NCBI GenBank assembly: GCA_022478985.1
Contig: JAKSZP010005590.1
Location: forward strand, 37,202-101,201
Length of the DNA: 64,000 bases
Origin: Massospora cicadina
Lineage: Eukaryota > Entomophthoromycota > Entomophthoromycetes > Entomophthorales > Entomophthoraceae
Direction: 5' to 3'
The notes beneath the pieces were generated by a model. The model made no database searches and had not been told where the DNA came from. It was given only the letters and a program-made list of their open reading frames with translations. Positions 11,991-23,700 of this stretch are shown here, piece after piece (the stretch's first letter is position 1; each line of letters opens with the position of its first letter). The translations under genes were made by a program, and so were the position numbers.

Positions 11991-12289
11991 GATCTTTAGT
12001 GCCTGATTTTCCTCAACAGTTTAGGAATAGAGGGGTAGTTGATCTTGATGAGAACCTCTATTATCTAGATACTCATATCAAGAGAAGAGTGACTTAGATG
12101 CTGGTTATCGCCCTCCACATCAGAAACTGACTTGAAGAGGGATATAACAATAGGCTTGGTAGGTAACTTCGGCATTACATCAGTAAAGAAAATTCCACCG
12201 CTAGCGGTACTGCATTCCCTTTTATAATAATGGGGAGGAGGGGAATATCACCCAAATAAGAATTTGAAATTAAGACAAGCAGGTTCCGC

Positions 12290-12560
12290 CTAAGTAAATT
12301 TTCTCTTAATGTTGGCGCCACCATAGTAACCCAAAATTACCCTGTATAATAACTCTGTTATCGCCACAACGTTTGCCAAGTATTTTATACTTATGGGCAA
12401 TAAACCGTAATTGATGGCTCAGAGTAAGTGTGATCATGGGAATATGATATGCCTCAAAATTGGTGAACCTGTGGTAACTTCAAAGTCCAGAGCTTACACA
12501 ACATGCAGTTCAATGAATTTTTTATTGCTCCAGTGCCACTAAGGCAGTTAAAGGTATCTT
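12290..12560 (-). pseudogene. Protease-like region of element H
   Basis: Upstream of RT on the minus strand, TALVALEQ followed by KIH and TACC sits where ALVDSGA-type retropepsin sequence is expected. The next frames (AYHIPMITLTLSHQLRFIAH) resemble the following protease strands. The catalytic D-S-G itself is not preserved, so the call rests on position and flanks. Confidence 0.4.
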
Positions 12561-13737
12561 GCGCTGTACCACTTTAATTTGAATGTAGAATAATAAATAA
12601 GCATGGTCAAATCTTTTCAGAAAATTGAGGGAACAAATGGTTGACCAGTTTTCTTGATCTTAGGACTTTTCTGTACCTTAGTGTATCTGATTATAAAATG
12701 TCTGGGCATAGCCACTGCCCTAGCATATACAGAGGAACGGAATAAGAACATCTAGGGTCTGATTAGGAACGTACATCTGAAAGGTCCTCATAAACTGGAA
12801 ATACATAATTCTGTTGTTCACTTAATGAATCAACGAGATGTGACATGATGCTATTGCTTTAACAAGTGTCTATAGGAAATAGAACCATCCCTGAAGGGTC
12901 ACTTGAGATATCATGAAATGGGCTGATTTGAGGAACAAGAAAGAAAAATGAACCATTATGGATTCTTCAGCACAATGAGAAGGTTAACATATGCATTTGG
13001 GTGGTAATAAAGTTATAACCTGCGACTAAGTTTTATAATGGGTTGACTGGGATGTTGAGTTATCATTTTGGGTTTGAGAGTGCCAAAAGATGATTGGGCT
13101 GTTAATAGGGGTTCTAATCAGCTATAAATTACTAGGAGGCGCTCTACTAGTATGAGTTAAATTATAGTAACCAAACAGGGTCTTAAGTTCTTTGTAATGG
13201 TAGAATGTGATATTATATCATTCTATTATTGGTTGAACTACCAATTTAGAACCATTTAAAAAGAGGCCTCCACCCTAGTTTCTCCTAAAATTTGAGGCAA
13301 CAATTGCTTTTCCAATGGTTTAAATTCTTAATAGTACTTTTTTTTAAATTAAAAAATAGAAACTTAAGTTTTTGATTTATTTAAGTATAAGGAAATAATA
13401 AGAAAAAATTACTTAACGTTTTACTATTAGCAGGGGGTTTTAGAATTGAGCAGGTGGAGAGGTGAGCTTAGACAATTAATAAAGTCTTAATTAGAATAAT
13501 TACTATTTATGAATAACCTGAAAGCAATTTAGAACAGCATTTAATGGTACATATGCAAATGAAATTAATCAATAGTCTTCTTATAGAAGGAATTAATTTC
13601 TGTTCCAACTATCAGAATTTACTTTGGCGCCGCCCAAAATTGTTGAATCAATTGATTTCTGTTGGTTACAGTTTTACTTGAGTTAAGCCTTAATTGGTAC
13701 TTGTTTTACAAAAATTTACACTTGGGATTGCCCCAGG

Positions 13738-14663
13738 TGTCATGGATGAGCCCACTAGTGGTGCTACTGGTCAGACATTGACCAGTGGAATTAGTATAGA
13801 CAACCAAACTGGTGGCAGTACTGTCGACCAGACCATCGCATATAAGGCAAAAGAGGCCATTTTATAGGAACAGATGAGCTAAATAATTTTCTTTAATATT
13901 GATGTCATGTGAGAGATTTTTGCCCCACCGACTCAGAGGATTTACTATATGAGGACAATGCCGCTACCCTAAATTAATATGGAGTTTGACCCCTTTTATA
14001 CCTTCAGGGGTCCAAATTAAATTTTAATTCTAATATGATACCCCAATAAGCAAACTGAAATACACCGGTGACAGTATCAGAAGTTTCAAATGAGCATATA
14101 CCAATTTGGGCATTTAACCAATTTCCAGAGCAACATGAAGCCATGATGTGAGGCGAATTGTAGAAGTTTCATCAAACAAACCTGATGTCAGTCATATATT
14201 ACCAGATTAGAAATTGACTAAATTCAATGGAAGTGACTATGGCCCAGAACCCATTATTGGGGCATGGTACAAAGGCTTTGAACATCCAGAACAGGGGTAC
14301 CCACTATGAGACAGAGCTTGCGCATACTGTAATTAACACAAATGAGTAATGAAGTTAAAGCAGCAGTCAGACTCCATCTGACTAGAAGAAGTTGAAAATC
14401 TCAAATTGAAACTCTAAATATCCCAACATATTACAATATCACATTTGATTACATCTTAAATTCCCCCAGTTATATATAAAACTTCACTTTTTTATTCTAA
14501 TAAAAACCTTTCTGCAGAATCTTAAGTCTATCCTCTTTTTTTACTTGTGTTGTATCAAGTTAGTAATCACCAATATCCACATGGTATTAACCAATCAGAA
14601 TTATTCACTTGTAGCCAGTCTGGGAATAATATGCTTTGAAGAAGACACTCTGTCAAGGATACC
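13738..14663 (+). repeat. LTR 1 of element G
   Basis: Pairs with 20651-21574 over the whole length (926 and 924 bp): shared blocks include GGTGGCAGTACTG, GAGGATTTACTATATGAGGA, CAGCAGTCAGACTCCATCTGA (first 20 nt certain) and TAGCCAGTCTGGGA. A TATATAAA box at about 14475 precedes an AATAAAAA signal. Starts TGTCATGG. It ends before a primer-site remnant (TTGTGCTTTTAACGCC, 14665). Confidence 0.85.
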
Positions 14664-14725
14664 TTTGTGCTTTTAACGCCAAGGCAGAGGTTGCAAAGGT
14701 TCCCATTGAGTCAAGAAGGCCAACT

Positions 14726-15335
14726 GTAGGACTTCGCATCCTCTCTGAAGGTCAGGACCTTCAAAGGCTGTTCAAATATTAGTCAAACGCGGTTTCAGAA
14801 GAATCTCATGGGTACTAAATTCCCTAAGGCAATCTCTCAACGAAAATTCGTTGTTGAGGCTACTCTGTTCACTTTGAACAGTCAAGGTCTTCTGTATAAA
14901 AAGAGGTAAAAAAACACTTTTCAAAAATAATAGGAAATCTGAAGGTACATTAATTAAAATTTTGAGATACCATAGGCTGCCGAGATATTTGGGTTCGTCT
15001 GGGGGAACTTGGCGTGATAATTTGGAATGAGTAGGGTAAGGAGACCTCTTTGACGATGTGGAAGTTGGAGTAGGCTTTCTTTGAATCTGACTCTCTTTTT
15101 CCAGGGCAGCCAATTCTGGGGACATCCAATTAGCAAGATCTTTACCAGCTAACTCAGTACCTTTGTTAGTAGATTTGGCGGATTCTTCCTGAATTTTTAG
15201 TTTCCTTTCGCCTAATTTGAGGCTTCATTGTTCAAGTTAGTCTCAATGCTCATTGATTTAATGGAGCTTCTACGACCAAGTTTCAACTTGGGTCATGTTT
15301 GAATCCCGCTCAGGTCCATCCAATTCACAGTATTC
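14726..15335 (-). pseudogene. Foreign gag-like fragment inserted in the leader of element G, minus strand
   Basis: This 610-bp segment is absent from the second G copy (21575-21700), so it is an insertion; CCAACT occurs at both borders (14720-14725 and 15336-15341). The minus strand holds a 117-codon frame (14772-15125), open further upstream, with a charged stretch LAALEKESQIQRKPTPTS and Pro/Ser-rich sequence, which resembles a retroelement Gag. No family can be named. Confidence 0.5.
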
Positions 15336-15404
15336 CCAACTCTAACGTATATCAAGAATGTCAAAGAGTGTCAAGATGTTTGCCAAGAAGTTAACAATTA
15401 AATT

Positions 15405-16043
15405 ATGCAAATGATGCACCAAGGGAAAGCATCTGATGAGGGTTTGCTTAGTGGATTCTGTTGTGATGCTACTGAAGGTTGTCTGGTGCTTAATATGCAC
15501 AGAGTAGATCCCCTGAGCAGTGACTCTGCATCTAAAGTTAAACGAGATGAGGTCAGCGCGCTGACTCTGGTGCTCACTACAGGGGTGGCATCATCAGGCC
15601 CTAGTGATGCGCATGATAGTTTTTCTGAGCAACCAGAAAAAGATTTGGATATAGAGGAGTATCACAAAGAGGGTGTAGAGGATTCCTCTGAACTCCCGGT
15701 GAGGGAGGAGGATACCATCCATTTTAGAGTATGTACCCTTGAAAATGTATTGCACGATTTGCATAATGATCTTGTTCATTTCAAGGAGACTACTAAAAGA
15801 GCTATAATTTCCTCACTGCCCATAGTGAGAGGACCCTCGCCGATTATCAAACTGGAACATACACTCAAGAACATCAAAGAGAGACTTGTATTCCTTGAGA
15901 ATGAGAATGCTGAAACCATCACTGCTCTTAATGAGTATAAAGAACGCTTGGAGCATCACGATAACATGCTGGTCATGATGGACAAGAGTATTGAAGATTT
16001 GAATGCACTAATGCACACATTACAGGAGCCTACATCTAATTGA
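15405..16043 (+). CDS. Gag N-terminal protein of element G (212 aa, coiled coil)
   Basis: The longest open sense-strand frame of any element here: 212 codons. Residues 1-75 are mixed and Ser-rich. Residues about 75-110 are acidic (Asp/Glu runs). Residues about 110-205 have regular heptads of Leu, Ile and Val (HTLKNIKERLVFLENENAET and following) and should form a coiled coil. It ends at a TGA just before capsid-like sequence, so it is either truncated or a separate N-terminal frame. The same start region recurs at 8755 and 21660. The role as structural Gag is inferred from position. Confidence 0.6.
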   Translation: MQMMHQGKASDEGLLSGFCCDATEGCLVLNMHRVDPLSSDSASKVKRDEVSALTLVLTTGVASSGPSDAHDSFSEQPEKDLDIEEYHKEGVEDSSELPVREEDTIHFRVCTLENVLHDLHNDLVHFKETTKRAIISSLPIVRGPSPIIKLEHTLKNIKERLVFLENENAETITALNEYKERLEHHDNMLVMMDKSIEDLNALMHTLQEPTSN

Positions 16044-16079
16044 TCTGTCACTCAAATGGAGGCACATGAGTGGACTACT

Positions 16080-16830
16080 TAAAGATGTGCATGGCAACTG
16101 GTCAAATCTTGTACTTAGCCAACTATGATGCATGCTGATCCTGTTGAGGAGGATTCAAACTTTAAAACATATTCCAAGACCATGTACACATCAGGAGAGG
16201 GGACAATTCCTGGTTTACTCCAAATGTACAAAAAAGCATGGATGGCGCTAGCAATTGCCAGAATGCTCACCATGTATAAGGATGCATGAGCTGAGGGGCT
16301 CAGGAGATTCTCAGCGCGAGCTTGAGACCTGGACTATCCTGAAATAAAGTTAATAGCATCTTGTTTTTTCAAGTTCAGAAGTGAACATTATGTCTGAAAT
16401 ATGAAGCAGGAGTTTCTATTAATTAATATGGTCAAAAAGGAGTCAGTCACAAATTATGCTTCTCATTTCTACCTCAAAGCCCAACAGGTATGGACAACAG
16501 GAACAATGGATCTGTCTACCGCAAAAACCTCTTTTTTAAGCTCCCTGTGGTTGCATTATAATCTGAAGATGCACATGACTTTGGCAGTCAAGGATGCAAT
16601 TTCCCTTAAAGCACTAAAAGATGCGCTACTTGACTTACATGGGACATACAGATATGATTAAAGTCAGTGGCACCTAAACCACCCCTCAATGAGTCAGTAA
16701 GGCCATTTATGTTTCTAAGATAAGGTTGAGAATCTTAAGGATAAAAGAAAAACCCGCTAAACGCTTGCCCATCAATAATTTAAGTGCCATAATTGTCACT
16801 AAACTAGGCACTTCGCTCTATACTATCCAT
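16080..16830 (+). pseudogene. Gag capsid and zinc-knuckle remnant of element G
   Basis: The frame 16401-16661 contains SVTNYASHFYLKAQQVW, a common capsid sequence in Ty3/gypsy Gag (compare element B near 27260 and C near 54430, with FAHHFYLEAQ). About 130 bp later KCHNCH followed by a stop and TRHFALYY resembles a decayed CCHC zinc knuckle (about 16782-16825). Stops lie before and between. Confidence 0.6.
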
Positions 16831-17139
16831 TAGTTACAACTGAAAACAAGAAGCAAACCCCTAAAGAGGACACACCCAATACTGTAAATTGATTGGATCT
16901 CCACACTGAGGGTGATGACAATTATATAGATGATGTCTTAGCCAATGCGGGTTACCATGTGTTAGGGGCTCAGCACAGTGGCTGTATTGGCTAGATTGAG
17001 AGTTCATGGTGCTGATGCACCTGTATCTAACGATACTTATATGGACCAATCAAATAAGCCTACCTGAGTGATCAGTTCCGTAGAAGAAGGAGAGCAGTTA
17101 GTTGCGTCTACCCTTATGAATGTGGTATTAGATGGTGAA

Positions 17140-17480
17140 GACACTACCTAGGCCAATGCAAACGCTGTTACTTTAAAGCAATATAAGGACTCTGCCACTG
17201 ACGTCCTGGCCACTGGAAACCCTTTCAGAAAGAGCGTAATAAAGGTGGATGTTATCCTCCAGAAGGTGCGTGTACTGGCAGTACTGGACACTGGGGCTCC
17301 AGTAAACATTATCTCCTCCAGACCTATGAAGAAACTCAAGTTTATGCTACACATTGATTACAATGTGAAATATTGTACCACAGGACCTGACATCACCCGC
17401 GCTTAAGAGTTTATTCTGACTTACCTTTATGGTTTGGGCGCATGGTCCTGACGGCACCTGCAGTAGTGTTGGACAACGAC
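17140..17480 (+). pseudogene. Protease of element G
   Basis: VLAVLDTGAPVNIISSRPMK at about 17273-17332 is a textbook retropepsin active site (D-T-G followed by A). Flanking frames continue for about 60 residues and then shift. The catalytic triplet is intact. Confidence 0.8.
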
Positions 17481-18049
17481 CATTATGATTTCTAGATCAG
17501 GACACAGTTTCACCTGGAGTTAGGGCAAAGATTGACTTCATTACAAGCATAGCTATTATTCTGAGCTAAAACCTCCCGCTTGTTTCTAAGAATGAGGGCG
17601 TTAAACCTAAAAAACAGCGTACTTGTTTGGTTGAAACAGACCATTCATTCTGTACAATTCATTACACCATAACAGAGAAGGTTGTAAACAATTACGCCTA
17701 CTGTGAGCGTTTAAAATGGTTAAACTTTGAGTGCAAGTGAAAGCATAGAGATTCTGCCTGGTAACTAAAGAAGAATAAACTTGTCAATTAACGTTAAGAT
17801 TCCTTTTCACACAATATTGGAAGTGTACAGCTGAACAAAATTTGTGAGCAAGAGCCCAGAGTGTTAACAGGATTCTTTGATAACACTTACTCTGGAGAAC
17901 TAAACCTTGCTTTGGGGAACATTACTAACCAGCCAATCAAAGTTGAAAAGGGACAAGTTTTGACATTGACCTGCCTTTCCAATTGCTAAGATATCGAGTC
18001 TATATAAGCAGTCGGAGGTTTCAACATCTTAGGTTTGAGGGATGTAACC

Positions 18050-19430
18050 CAAGCAGCAGAAAGAGTTGGAAGAACCTTTCACGAGTTCAATGACATCTTC
18101 AGCACTGGCTCCAATGACCATGTCATGTTCAAAGGGGAGGTCCATAAGATGGGCATCAGTCATCGATCCCCTTCAAGTCTAAACCCTTTCCACCATTTGA
18201 AGACATAGGACGCAGTCATTGCGCAAGAGCTTAATAAGTAGCCAAATATGGGCTAATCATCCATCCAAGTGCCCAAGGTCATCTCCTTTGCTGCTGGTGC
18301 AAAAGAAGGATGGTACCCAAAGGGCTGTTATGACTATAGCCACCTAAACGAGATTACCAAAAAGGACTCATACCCTTTGCATGCACTAAAGCTGCTTTGA
18401 AGCCTGGGCAGCTTGTAATACTTTTCAGCTATGGATCTAGCCAGTGGCTATTGGAAAATGGAGCTCTCTCCTGAGGACCATAAAAAATGCGCCTACTCAG
18501 CCGCAAAGAGTTGTTTAAACCCATGAGAATGCCGCAGGGACTCTGTAATGCCCTTGCAACCTTCCAACTAGTGATGGATCACATCTTCAGCAGCTTTAAG
18601 TTATCGGGTGTGTTGTTATACAGTATCAATATTATAATTTTTAGCCACACTTTTTAAGAACATTTGTAGTACCTCTGGGAGGTCTTTAAGCGTCTGCGAG
18701 ATTCCAACTTGAAACTGAAGAGAAGCAATTGAACTTTATTGAAGAGGCAGCTTGTGTATTTGGGGCATGAGATTAGCTCAGTTATAATTAAGCTCAGGAC
18801 AAAAAAGGTGAACGTGATTGTGGCAATGCAGCCACCCAAGATTATGAAGGACGTTCAAGAGTTCCTAGTAATGGCGGGGTATTACAGGTAGTTCAACCCC
18901 ATTTCCAATTTGGTGGCACTCCTTTCCTACCTCCTGACAAAAGAAACAAAGTTCAAGTGGAGCATGGACAGAAGCAGGCATGGTTGAAGATGTAGGCACA
19001 ATTGGTAGAAGCATCAATCTTGGAATACCTGGACTTCAATAAGACCTTATACTTGTACACTGATGGAAGTTACGTGGGACTTAGTGCAATTTTAGCTCAA
19101 CTAGATGAAGATGGAGTAGATCATCCAATTGAATATCACAACAAATTATTAATCTAGGCAGAAAAGAAGAGCACAGTTACTGAACGCAAATTCCTTGTAG
19201 TAATCAGACATTCAAGCACTAAAGGCTCTATCTTTGCGGAGTACAATTTAAAGTAGTCATAGATCTCGCATCACTTTGTAGTTAATAAACATGAAGAATC
19301 CAGATGGACGCCTTGCCCTTTGGGCTGTCCTCCTGCAAGGGTATGGTTTCGAAATCAAACATTGAGCAGGATACAAACACTTTAACGTGAATGGTTTGTC
19401 AAGGCTATCTTTATTCCACATTCAGGCTCC
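18050..19430 (+). pseudogene. Reverse transcriptase and RNase H of element G
   Basis: RT fragments: PLLLVQKKDGTQRAV-type sequence near 18295, FSAMDLASGYWKMELSPEDH (about 18423-18482), MPQGLCNALATFQ (about 18530) and, at the catalytic box, VLLYSINIIIFS (about 18610-18645), where YxDD has decayed to YSIN. RNase H follows with a DGSYVGLSAILAQLDEDGVDH stretch (about 19060-19120). Multiple stops. Confidence 0.8.
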
Positions 19431-19439
19431 AGCGAGCGA

Positions 19440-20640
19440 TCGCCTACATGACCTAATTGGGATTCCTGAAGAAGTTTGGCATTATGAGACAGAAGAAGTC
19501 GAAAGCGTCCTGTGCAGGCGTCCTAATGACACCTAATATGTCAATGGAAATTTGCAAAAGAAAGTTCAAGACAAATGGTACCATTACATCCAGCCCAGTG
19601 ATCGCATGAAGATAGTGATGGAGGCTCACAAGCATGTGGGCCAAGGGTGATTTCAGAAGACGTTAGCTTACCTCAAGGAGAGTTTTTACTGGGAATTCAT
19701 ATTTGACGAAGTACTTAAAGCATTAAAGTTGTGTGTACCCTGCGCCAATTTTTTCCCTCTTGAAATGAGATTAAAGTTTATGTCCATACCACCCACTGCA
19801 CCGTTCAGCAATGTCTCTATTGATGTATATAGATCATTTTCAACAGCATCCAGCGGCGCCAAGTTCATCCTGGTGGCGATCAATCTTTTCACTAAGTGTG
19901 TAGAAGCATCTGAAGTTAAAACATATACTGCAAACTCCCTTTACCGTTTCTTTTAGAACCATGTGGTTACAATGCATGGTTGCCCTAACAGTTTTTTAGA
20001 CAACGGGTTGATTTCATCTCAGATTTGGTGAAGAAACTTATGGATTTGTTAGGTGTGAAACAGAAGTTCACTACCCCCTACACTCCATCCTCCAATGGAA
20101 GTTCCAAAATAGTTAATGGGACCCTAGGAGGCTATTTAAAGAAGATGTCCATAAAAAAATTGAAGTGGGAACAGTTGCTCCCATCAGCGCTGTAGGATTA
20201 TCCAGTTAAGCCACCAACGCGTTATTGAAATGTCCCCCTTCAAGGCCATGTATGGGCGAGAGGCTGCGCTGCATAACCTCCTGGTACCAATCATAGTAGC
20301 AGATAGAAGGAAATCTACCACCTAGAAGTTACTGACAGGAGCTAGCTGAAGAGTTAATCAGAATTCAGTTGGAGGCTTCAAGCAGCATCAAAGCTAGTCT
20401 CCCTCTTAACCAAAGTGAGAGTCAGAGAAGAACAAAGCTACTTGAATTCAATATAGGCAACAAGGTTTTGTTTAATTATATGAAAAGAACACAACCAGAG
20501 AAACTTCAGGCCATTTGTACATGGCCTGCAGCTATTTTAAGAAAGTAGGGCGGAATACTCTATCCGCAATGATGACACTAAAATTGTAACTAAAAGAGTT
20601 TATTCCTGGAACCTTTAAGAATTCCCTATGTCTCGTCATA
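19440..20640 (+). pseudogene. Integrase of element G
   Basis: Frames contain a zinc-finger remnant (EAHKHVG at about 19621, later LCVPCANFFP at about 19729), the core with NVSIDVYRSFSTASSGAKFI (about 19810-19870), INLFTKCVEAS, LDNGLISSQIW after a frameshift (about 20000), and TPSSNGSSKIVNGTL (about 20085-20125). The first catalytic Asp (IDV) is kept, as is the Asp before NG. The Glu position reads KIV, not EHV. C-terminal sequence runs to the purine tract at about 20641-20650. Confidence 0.75.
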
Positions 20641-20650
20641 GAAGGGAGAG

Positions 20651-21574
20651 TATTGCAAATGAGCCTGAAAGTGGTGATACCATCCAGGATTGACTAGTGG
20701 AATTATATAAAAAACAAATTGGTGGCAGTACTGGCGACCAGGCCATCACGAGGTGGGGTCAAAAGAAGCCCTATTATGGTCACATATTAGAAAAATATTT
20801 TCCTCTAATAGTGATTTTATGAGGAGGAAATTCTCCCTGCTGAGTCAGAGGATTTACTATATGAGGATGACACCACCTCCCAAAACTCATATGAAATTTG
20901 ACCCTCTTTTATACCTTCAAGGGTCTGAAATAATTTAAATTCACTGATGATGTCCCAATGAGTAAACCAAAATACACCAGTGATAGTATCAGAAATTTGA
21001 ATGAAATATTACCAAATTGGGCAGTCATCTAATTTCCTAAGTAACTCAACGCCACAATGTGAGGTACATCATAGGAGTGCATCTAGCAAACCTGATGTTA
21101 TGGTGCATAGTACCAAATTTAGTAATCAACTAATTTCAACAGAATGACTATGGCCCATAGCCCATAAGTGGGTCCTAGTAAAAAAGCCATTGAACATCCA
21201 GGTTCAGAGGTAATTACTGTGGTACAGAGCTCACATATATTTGAATTAACATAAAGGAGTAAAGAGACCAAAGCAGCAGTCAGACTCCATCTGACTAGAA
21301 GATCTTGAAAAACTCTTATTCAAACCCTAAATACCCCTTTATATTTACAATATCACATTCATTTACATCATGAATTTTCCTCTGAAGTATATAAGACTTA
21401 ACTTTTATTCTTTTAGAACCCTTATACAGAATCATGAGTTTATCCTTCTAGTTGACCTTTTTTATCAAGTTAGTAATCACCAGTATCCAGTCTGGGATAA
21501 ACTAATCTGAAGTAATCGCCTGTAGCCAGTCTGGGATTAATTTATTTTGAAAAAAACAATCTGTCAAGGATACC
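20651..21574 (+). repeat. LTR 2 of element G (shared by two tandem copies)
   Basis: Begins TATTGCAAATGAGCC directly after the purine tract GAAGGGAGAG; the partner begins TGTCATGGATGAGCC. TATATAAG at about 21388. It ends just before TGGTGCTTATAACGCC (21576), a primer-binding-site-like sequence. It acts as the 3' LTR of the first copy and the 5' LTR of the second. Confidence 0.85.
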
Positions 21575-21860
21575 TTGGTGCTTATAACGCCAAGGAAGAG
21601 GTTGTAAAGGTTCCCTTGAGTCACAAAGGGCAACATATTTCAATAATTTCATAGAATATCAAGACATTTGCTAAGAGTGCAAATTAGTTAAATAAGCGAT
21701 TGACGCACCAAAGAGTAGCATCTGGGGAGTGTTTTATTATTGAGACTTGTTGAGATGCTAATGAAGTTTGTCAGATGACTAATCTGCGCAGAGTAGATCC
21801 CCTGAGAAGCGAGTAAGCTCTAAAGTTAAGTGGCCATGGTCATTGCACTAACTCCATATA
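21575..21860 (+). pseudogene. Second, truncated internal region of element G: primer site, leader and gag start
   Basis: The sequence matches 14665-14720 and then about 15341-15570: GCCAAGG-AGAGGTTG-AAAGGTTCCC, then ATATCAAGA, GATGCTA-TGAAG-TTGTC and GAGTAGATCCCCTGAG. Similarity fades after about 21860. Only about 200 bp of gag start is left. Confidence 0.75.
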
Positions 21861-22140
21861 TTAATTTTTACAAGTGAGGATTCCCCCATTGGATCCCTTT
21901 GTTTGTGAAGGGTTTTATTTTTGTGTCAGTACCTTAAGAAACATTTTTAGACATAAAACAAAACTTTTTTATCTTTTCCACATAGTATTTCTGATTCAGA
22001 TATAAAACGAGTATTGAAACTGGAATTAGGCTTAATATTGGGTGGGAAAACAAGGGGGAGCTGTAGCTATCCATCTCTCGTCAAAGGTATACCACAGATC
22101 AATGAGTTGAGTGAGTGGAAAAGCCTTTGAGTTGGCGCCC
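21861..22140. other. Stretch with no recognisable feature
   Basis: I see no frame, repeat or motif here. It separates the truncated G copy from the LTR of element D. Confidence 0.5.
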
Positions 22141-22729
22141 TGTTGATATTATGATATGACTAGATGATAAGCCCCAAATAGCCACACCGGATTGGCTAAA
22201 ATCCGCCAACAACAATTGCTAGTGTATAAATATTTGAACCCTTGGGATAAGGTACTATTGGGTTAGGAAGGATAGTTATTGGATCTCCCTCAAATAAGGC
22301 GATGAAAATGATGTCAACCTGTGACAAATATTTAGGAGATCGCCTCAAACTAAGGCAATCTTGAAGCTAAGATTAATATACCCTGATGGGACCTCACAGT
22401 TACTACAAACCAATGAGGATATAGCGGTAAAGAATAGTTTAAGAAAAAGTGTTGGTATTGATCAGAGTTGCTGATATATAAGCAAGATGAGAAGACTGAA
22501 GGAGGAGGATAATTAGTAGGAAGAAGAGAGGGGATCAGAAAGGATCTGCTAACAATAATAAAATAATAAAGTGGTGAGGACAAAGTGAATCGCTTCATAT
22601 TTTATTATATTTTTCAAGTTTGTATTGAGAGTTAACAACCTTTATATCATCCGTCCATTGCTCAGTTAGAACCAATTCTTTGCAAACCTTTCTAGTGGAT
22701 CTCAATGATCTTGCCTAAAATTTATAACA
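22141..22729 (+). repeat. 5' LTR of element D
   Basis: 589 bp, TGTTGATAT...TATAACA. It aligns end to end with 37176-37794; shared blocks include GATGATAAGCCC, GATAGTTATTGGATCT, AGATGAGAAGACTGAAGGAGG (first 20 nt) and GTCCATTGCTCAGT. A TATATAAG promoter box lies at about 22475. Confidence 0.9.
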
Positions 22730-22730
22730 G

Positions 22731-22747
22731 TGGTGCTCATACAGGGG
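22731..22747 (+). promoter_or_regulatory. Primer-binding site of element D (TGGTGCTCATACAGGGG)
   Basis: Starts one base after the LTR end with TGG, the complement of a tRNA CCA end. The first eight bases TGGTGCTC recur after the LTRs of element B and, with one change, E; G has TGGTGCTT. Confidence 0.65.
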
Positions 22748-22885
22748 GATCATTGATCAACCACCTAAATATACTTAAAAACTGCTCAGTCACCGGCCAT
22801 GTCGCATCAAACCTGTATTGATGGGGAATCCTTATGGCAAACTGTACCAGCAAAGTATGCATAACTTAAACATGCTTTAGGCGCT

Positions 22886-23700
22886 GTGCTTAAGAAGCAA
22901 GATGAGCTCCTTCAGAAGCATAATGACATAAGTAACCCTCATGATGTTATGTTTAGCCAAATGTGGGTACTTGGACAACAAAACAGAAAACTAGCTAATC
23001 GCCTGGACAACACTACTGACGACTACACAGAGCAAACAGAAGTTGAACAGCACCTCCCACCCTCAGCGCCTTCAATGGGGAGTGAACAAACTACAAGGGA
23101 CCTCTCAGGAGGAATTATATTACAATGAATAGGAGGCTGGGTACCCAGCTGAGGAGCATTTTGTCAAAACCGCGGGCAGCCCCAGATATGATTATGTATC
23201 AGTGAACCAATTCCCCCAGGTGATGGCAGTACTGCCCATTGAAGCGGCCCACGTCAACCCTGAATCAGAGGACAAGCAGGCCACCTCTGGTCCTATTGAA
23301 CCAGCATCTCAAAAAGAACTGCCTATTGTAGCGGACAGGGCTCCCAAGGCCCAGCCCGCCACCAGCCCTAAACCACCACCCCCATATGTGGCCGTACCAA
23401 CTCCAAATGGTCCTGTCCAAGTGGATGGCTTTGTCAGGCATCCAGGCCAAGGTGCGGTGCACCGGCCTCTGTTGCTTTGGGCCCCCAGGAAAAGGTGCAC
23501 CCTTATGGCCTCTGTCACCTCAGGGTTACCCGGATGAGGTGCGGCCAACCAGCCTCTGTCACCTTGGGCCACTCTGGCTCCTTCTCCTCTCACCAGGGCA
23601 AGGCCACTATCAAAAGGATCCCAGTGCATCCACCCCCTTTCCTCTCCTCCTCATTGCACCGCCATCTGCACCCCCAATCCTGTTTTAAATAAATTAAATT
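22886..23700 (+). pseudogene. Gag N-terminal and proline-rich region of element D
   Basis: The frame 22886-23128 is a charged coiled-coil-like start (LLQKHNDISNPHD and on). It is followed by a frame 23202-23537 with a Pro-rich linker (KAQPATSPKPPPPYVAVPTP). Base composition of about 23250-23680 is clearly GC-richer than its surroundings, and the block ends with an AT-rich tail (TTTAAATAAATTAAATTAAA). It may be Gag linker or a separate insertion; I cannot decide. Confidence 0.4.

Larger units (their letters stand above)
8961..13737 (-). mobile_element. Element H: decayed chromovirus-like Ty3/gypsy element, minus strand
   Basis: Read on the minus strand from right to left: protease-like (about 12550-12290), reverse transcriptase (about 11990-11450), RNase H (about 10345) and integrase (about 9620-8961). 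The integrase motifs differ from A, D, E and I and resemble the chromovirus pattern (VVVDSFTEYAIFFPC; SDKGPQF). The element is truncated in integrase at its 3' side by the gag scrap, and its 5' side abuts the LTR of element G. No H LTR is identified. In 12600-13737 I see no clear Gag. Confidence 0.75.
13738..21860 (+). mobile_element. Element G: Ty3/gypsy element in LTR-internal-LTR-internal arrangement
   Basis: LTR 13738-14663, internal region with gag, protease, RT, RNase H and integrase to about 20640, then LTR 20651-21574, followed again by the primer-site region and gag start (21575-21860). The second LTR is therefore shared by two tandem copies, the second truncated. A 610-bp foreign fragment (14726-15335, minus strand) interrupts the leader of the first copy only. 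Confidence 0.85.

Noticed and set aside
14772..15125. Independent host gene on the minus strand
   Set aside because: The segment is an insertion in element G, low-complexity and Gag-like, with no splice sites or homology that would support a host gene.
23309..23629. 106-codon minus-strand ORF in the GC-rich block
   Set aside because: GC-rich sequence has few stops in any frame; four overlapping ORFs occur here and none has a recognisable motif.
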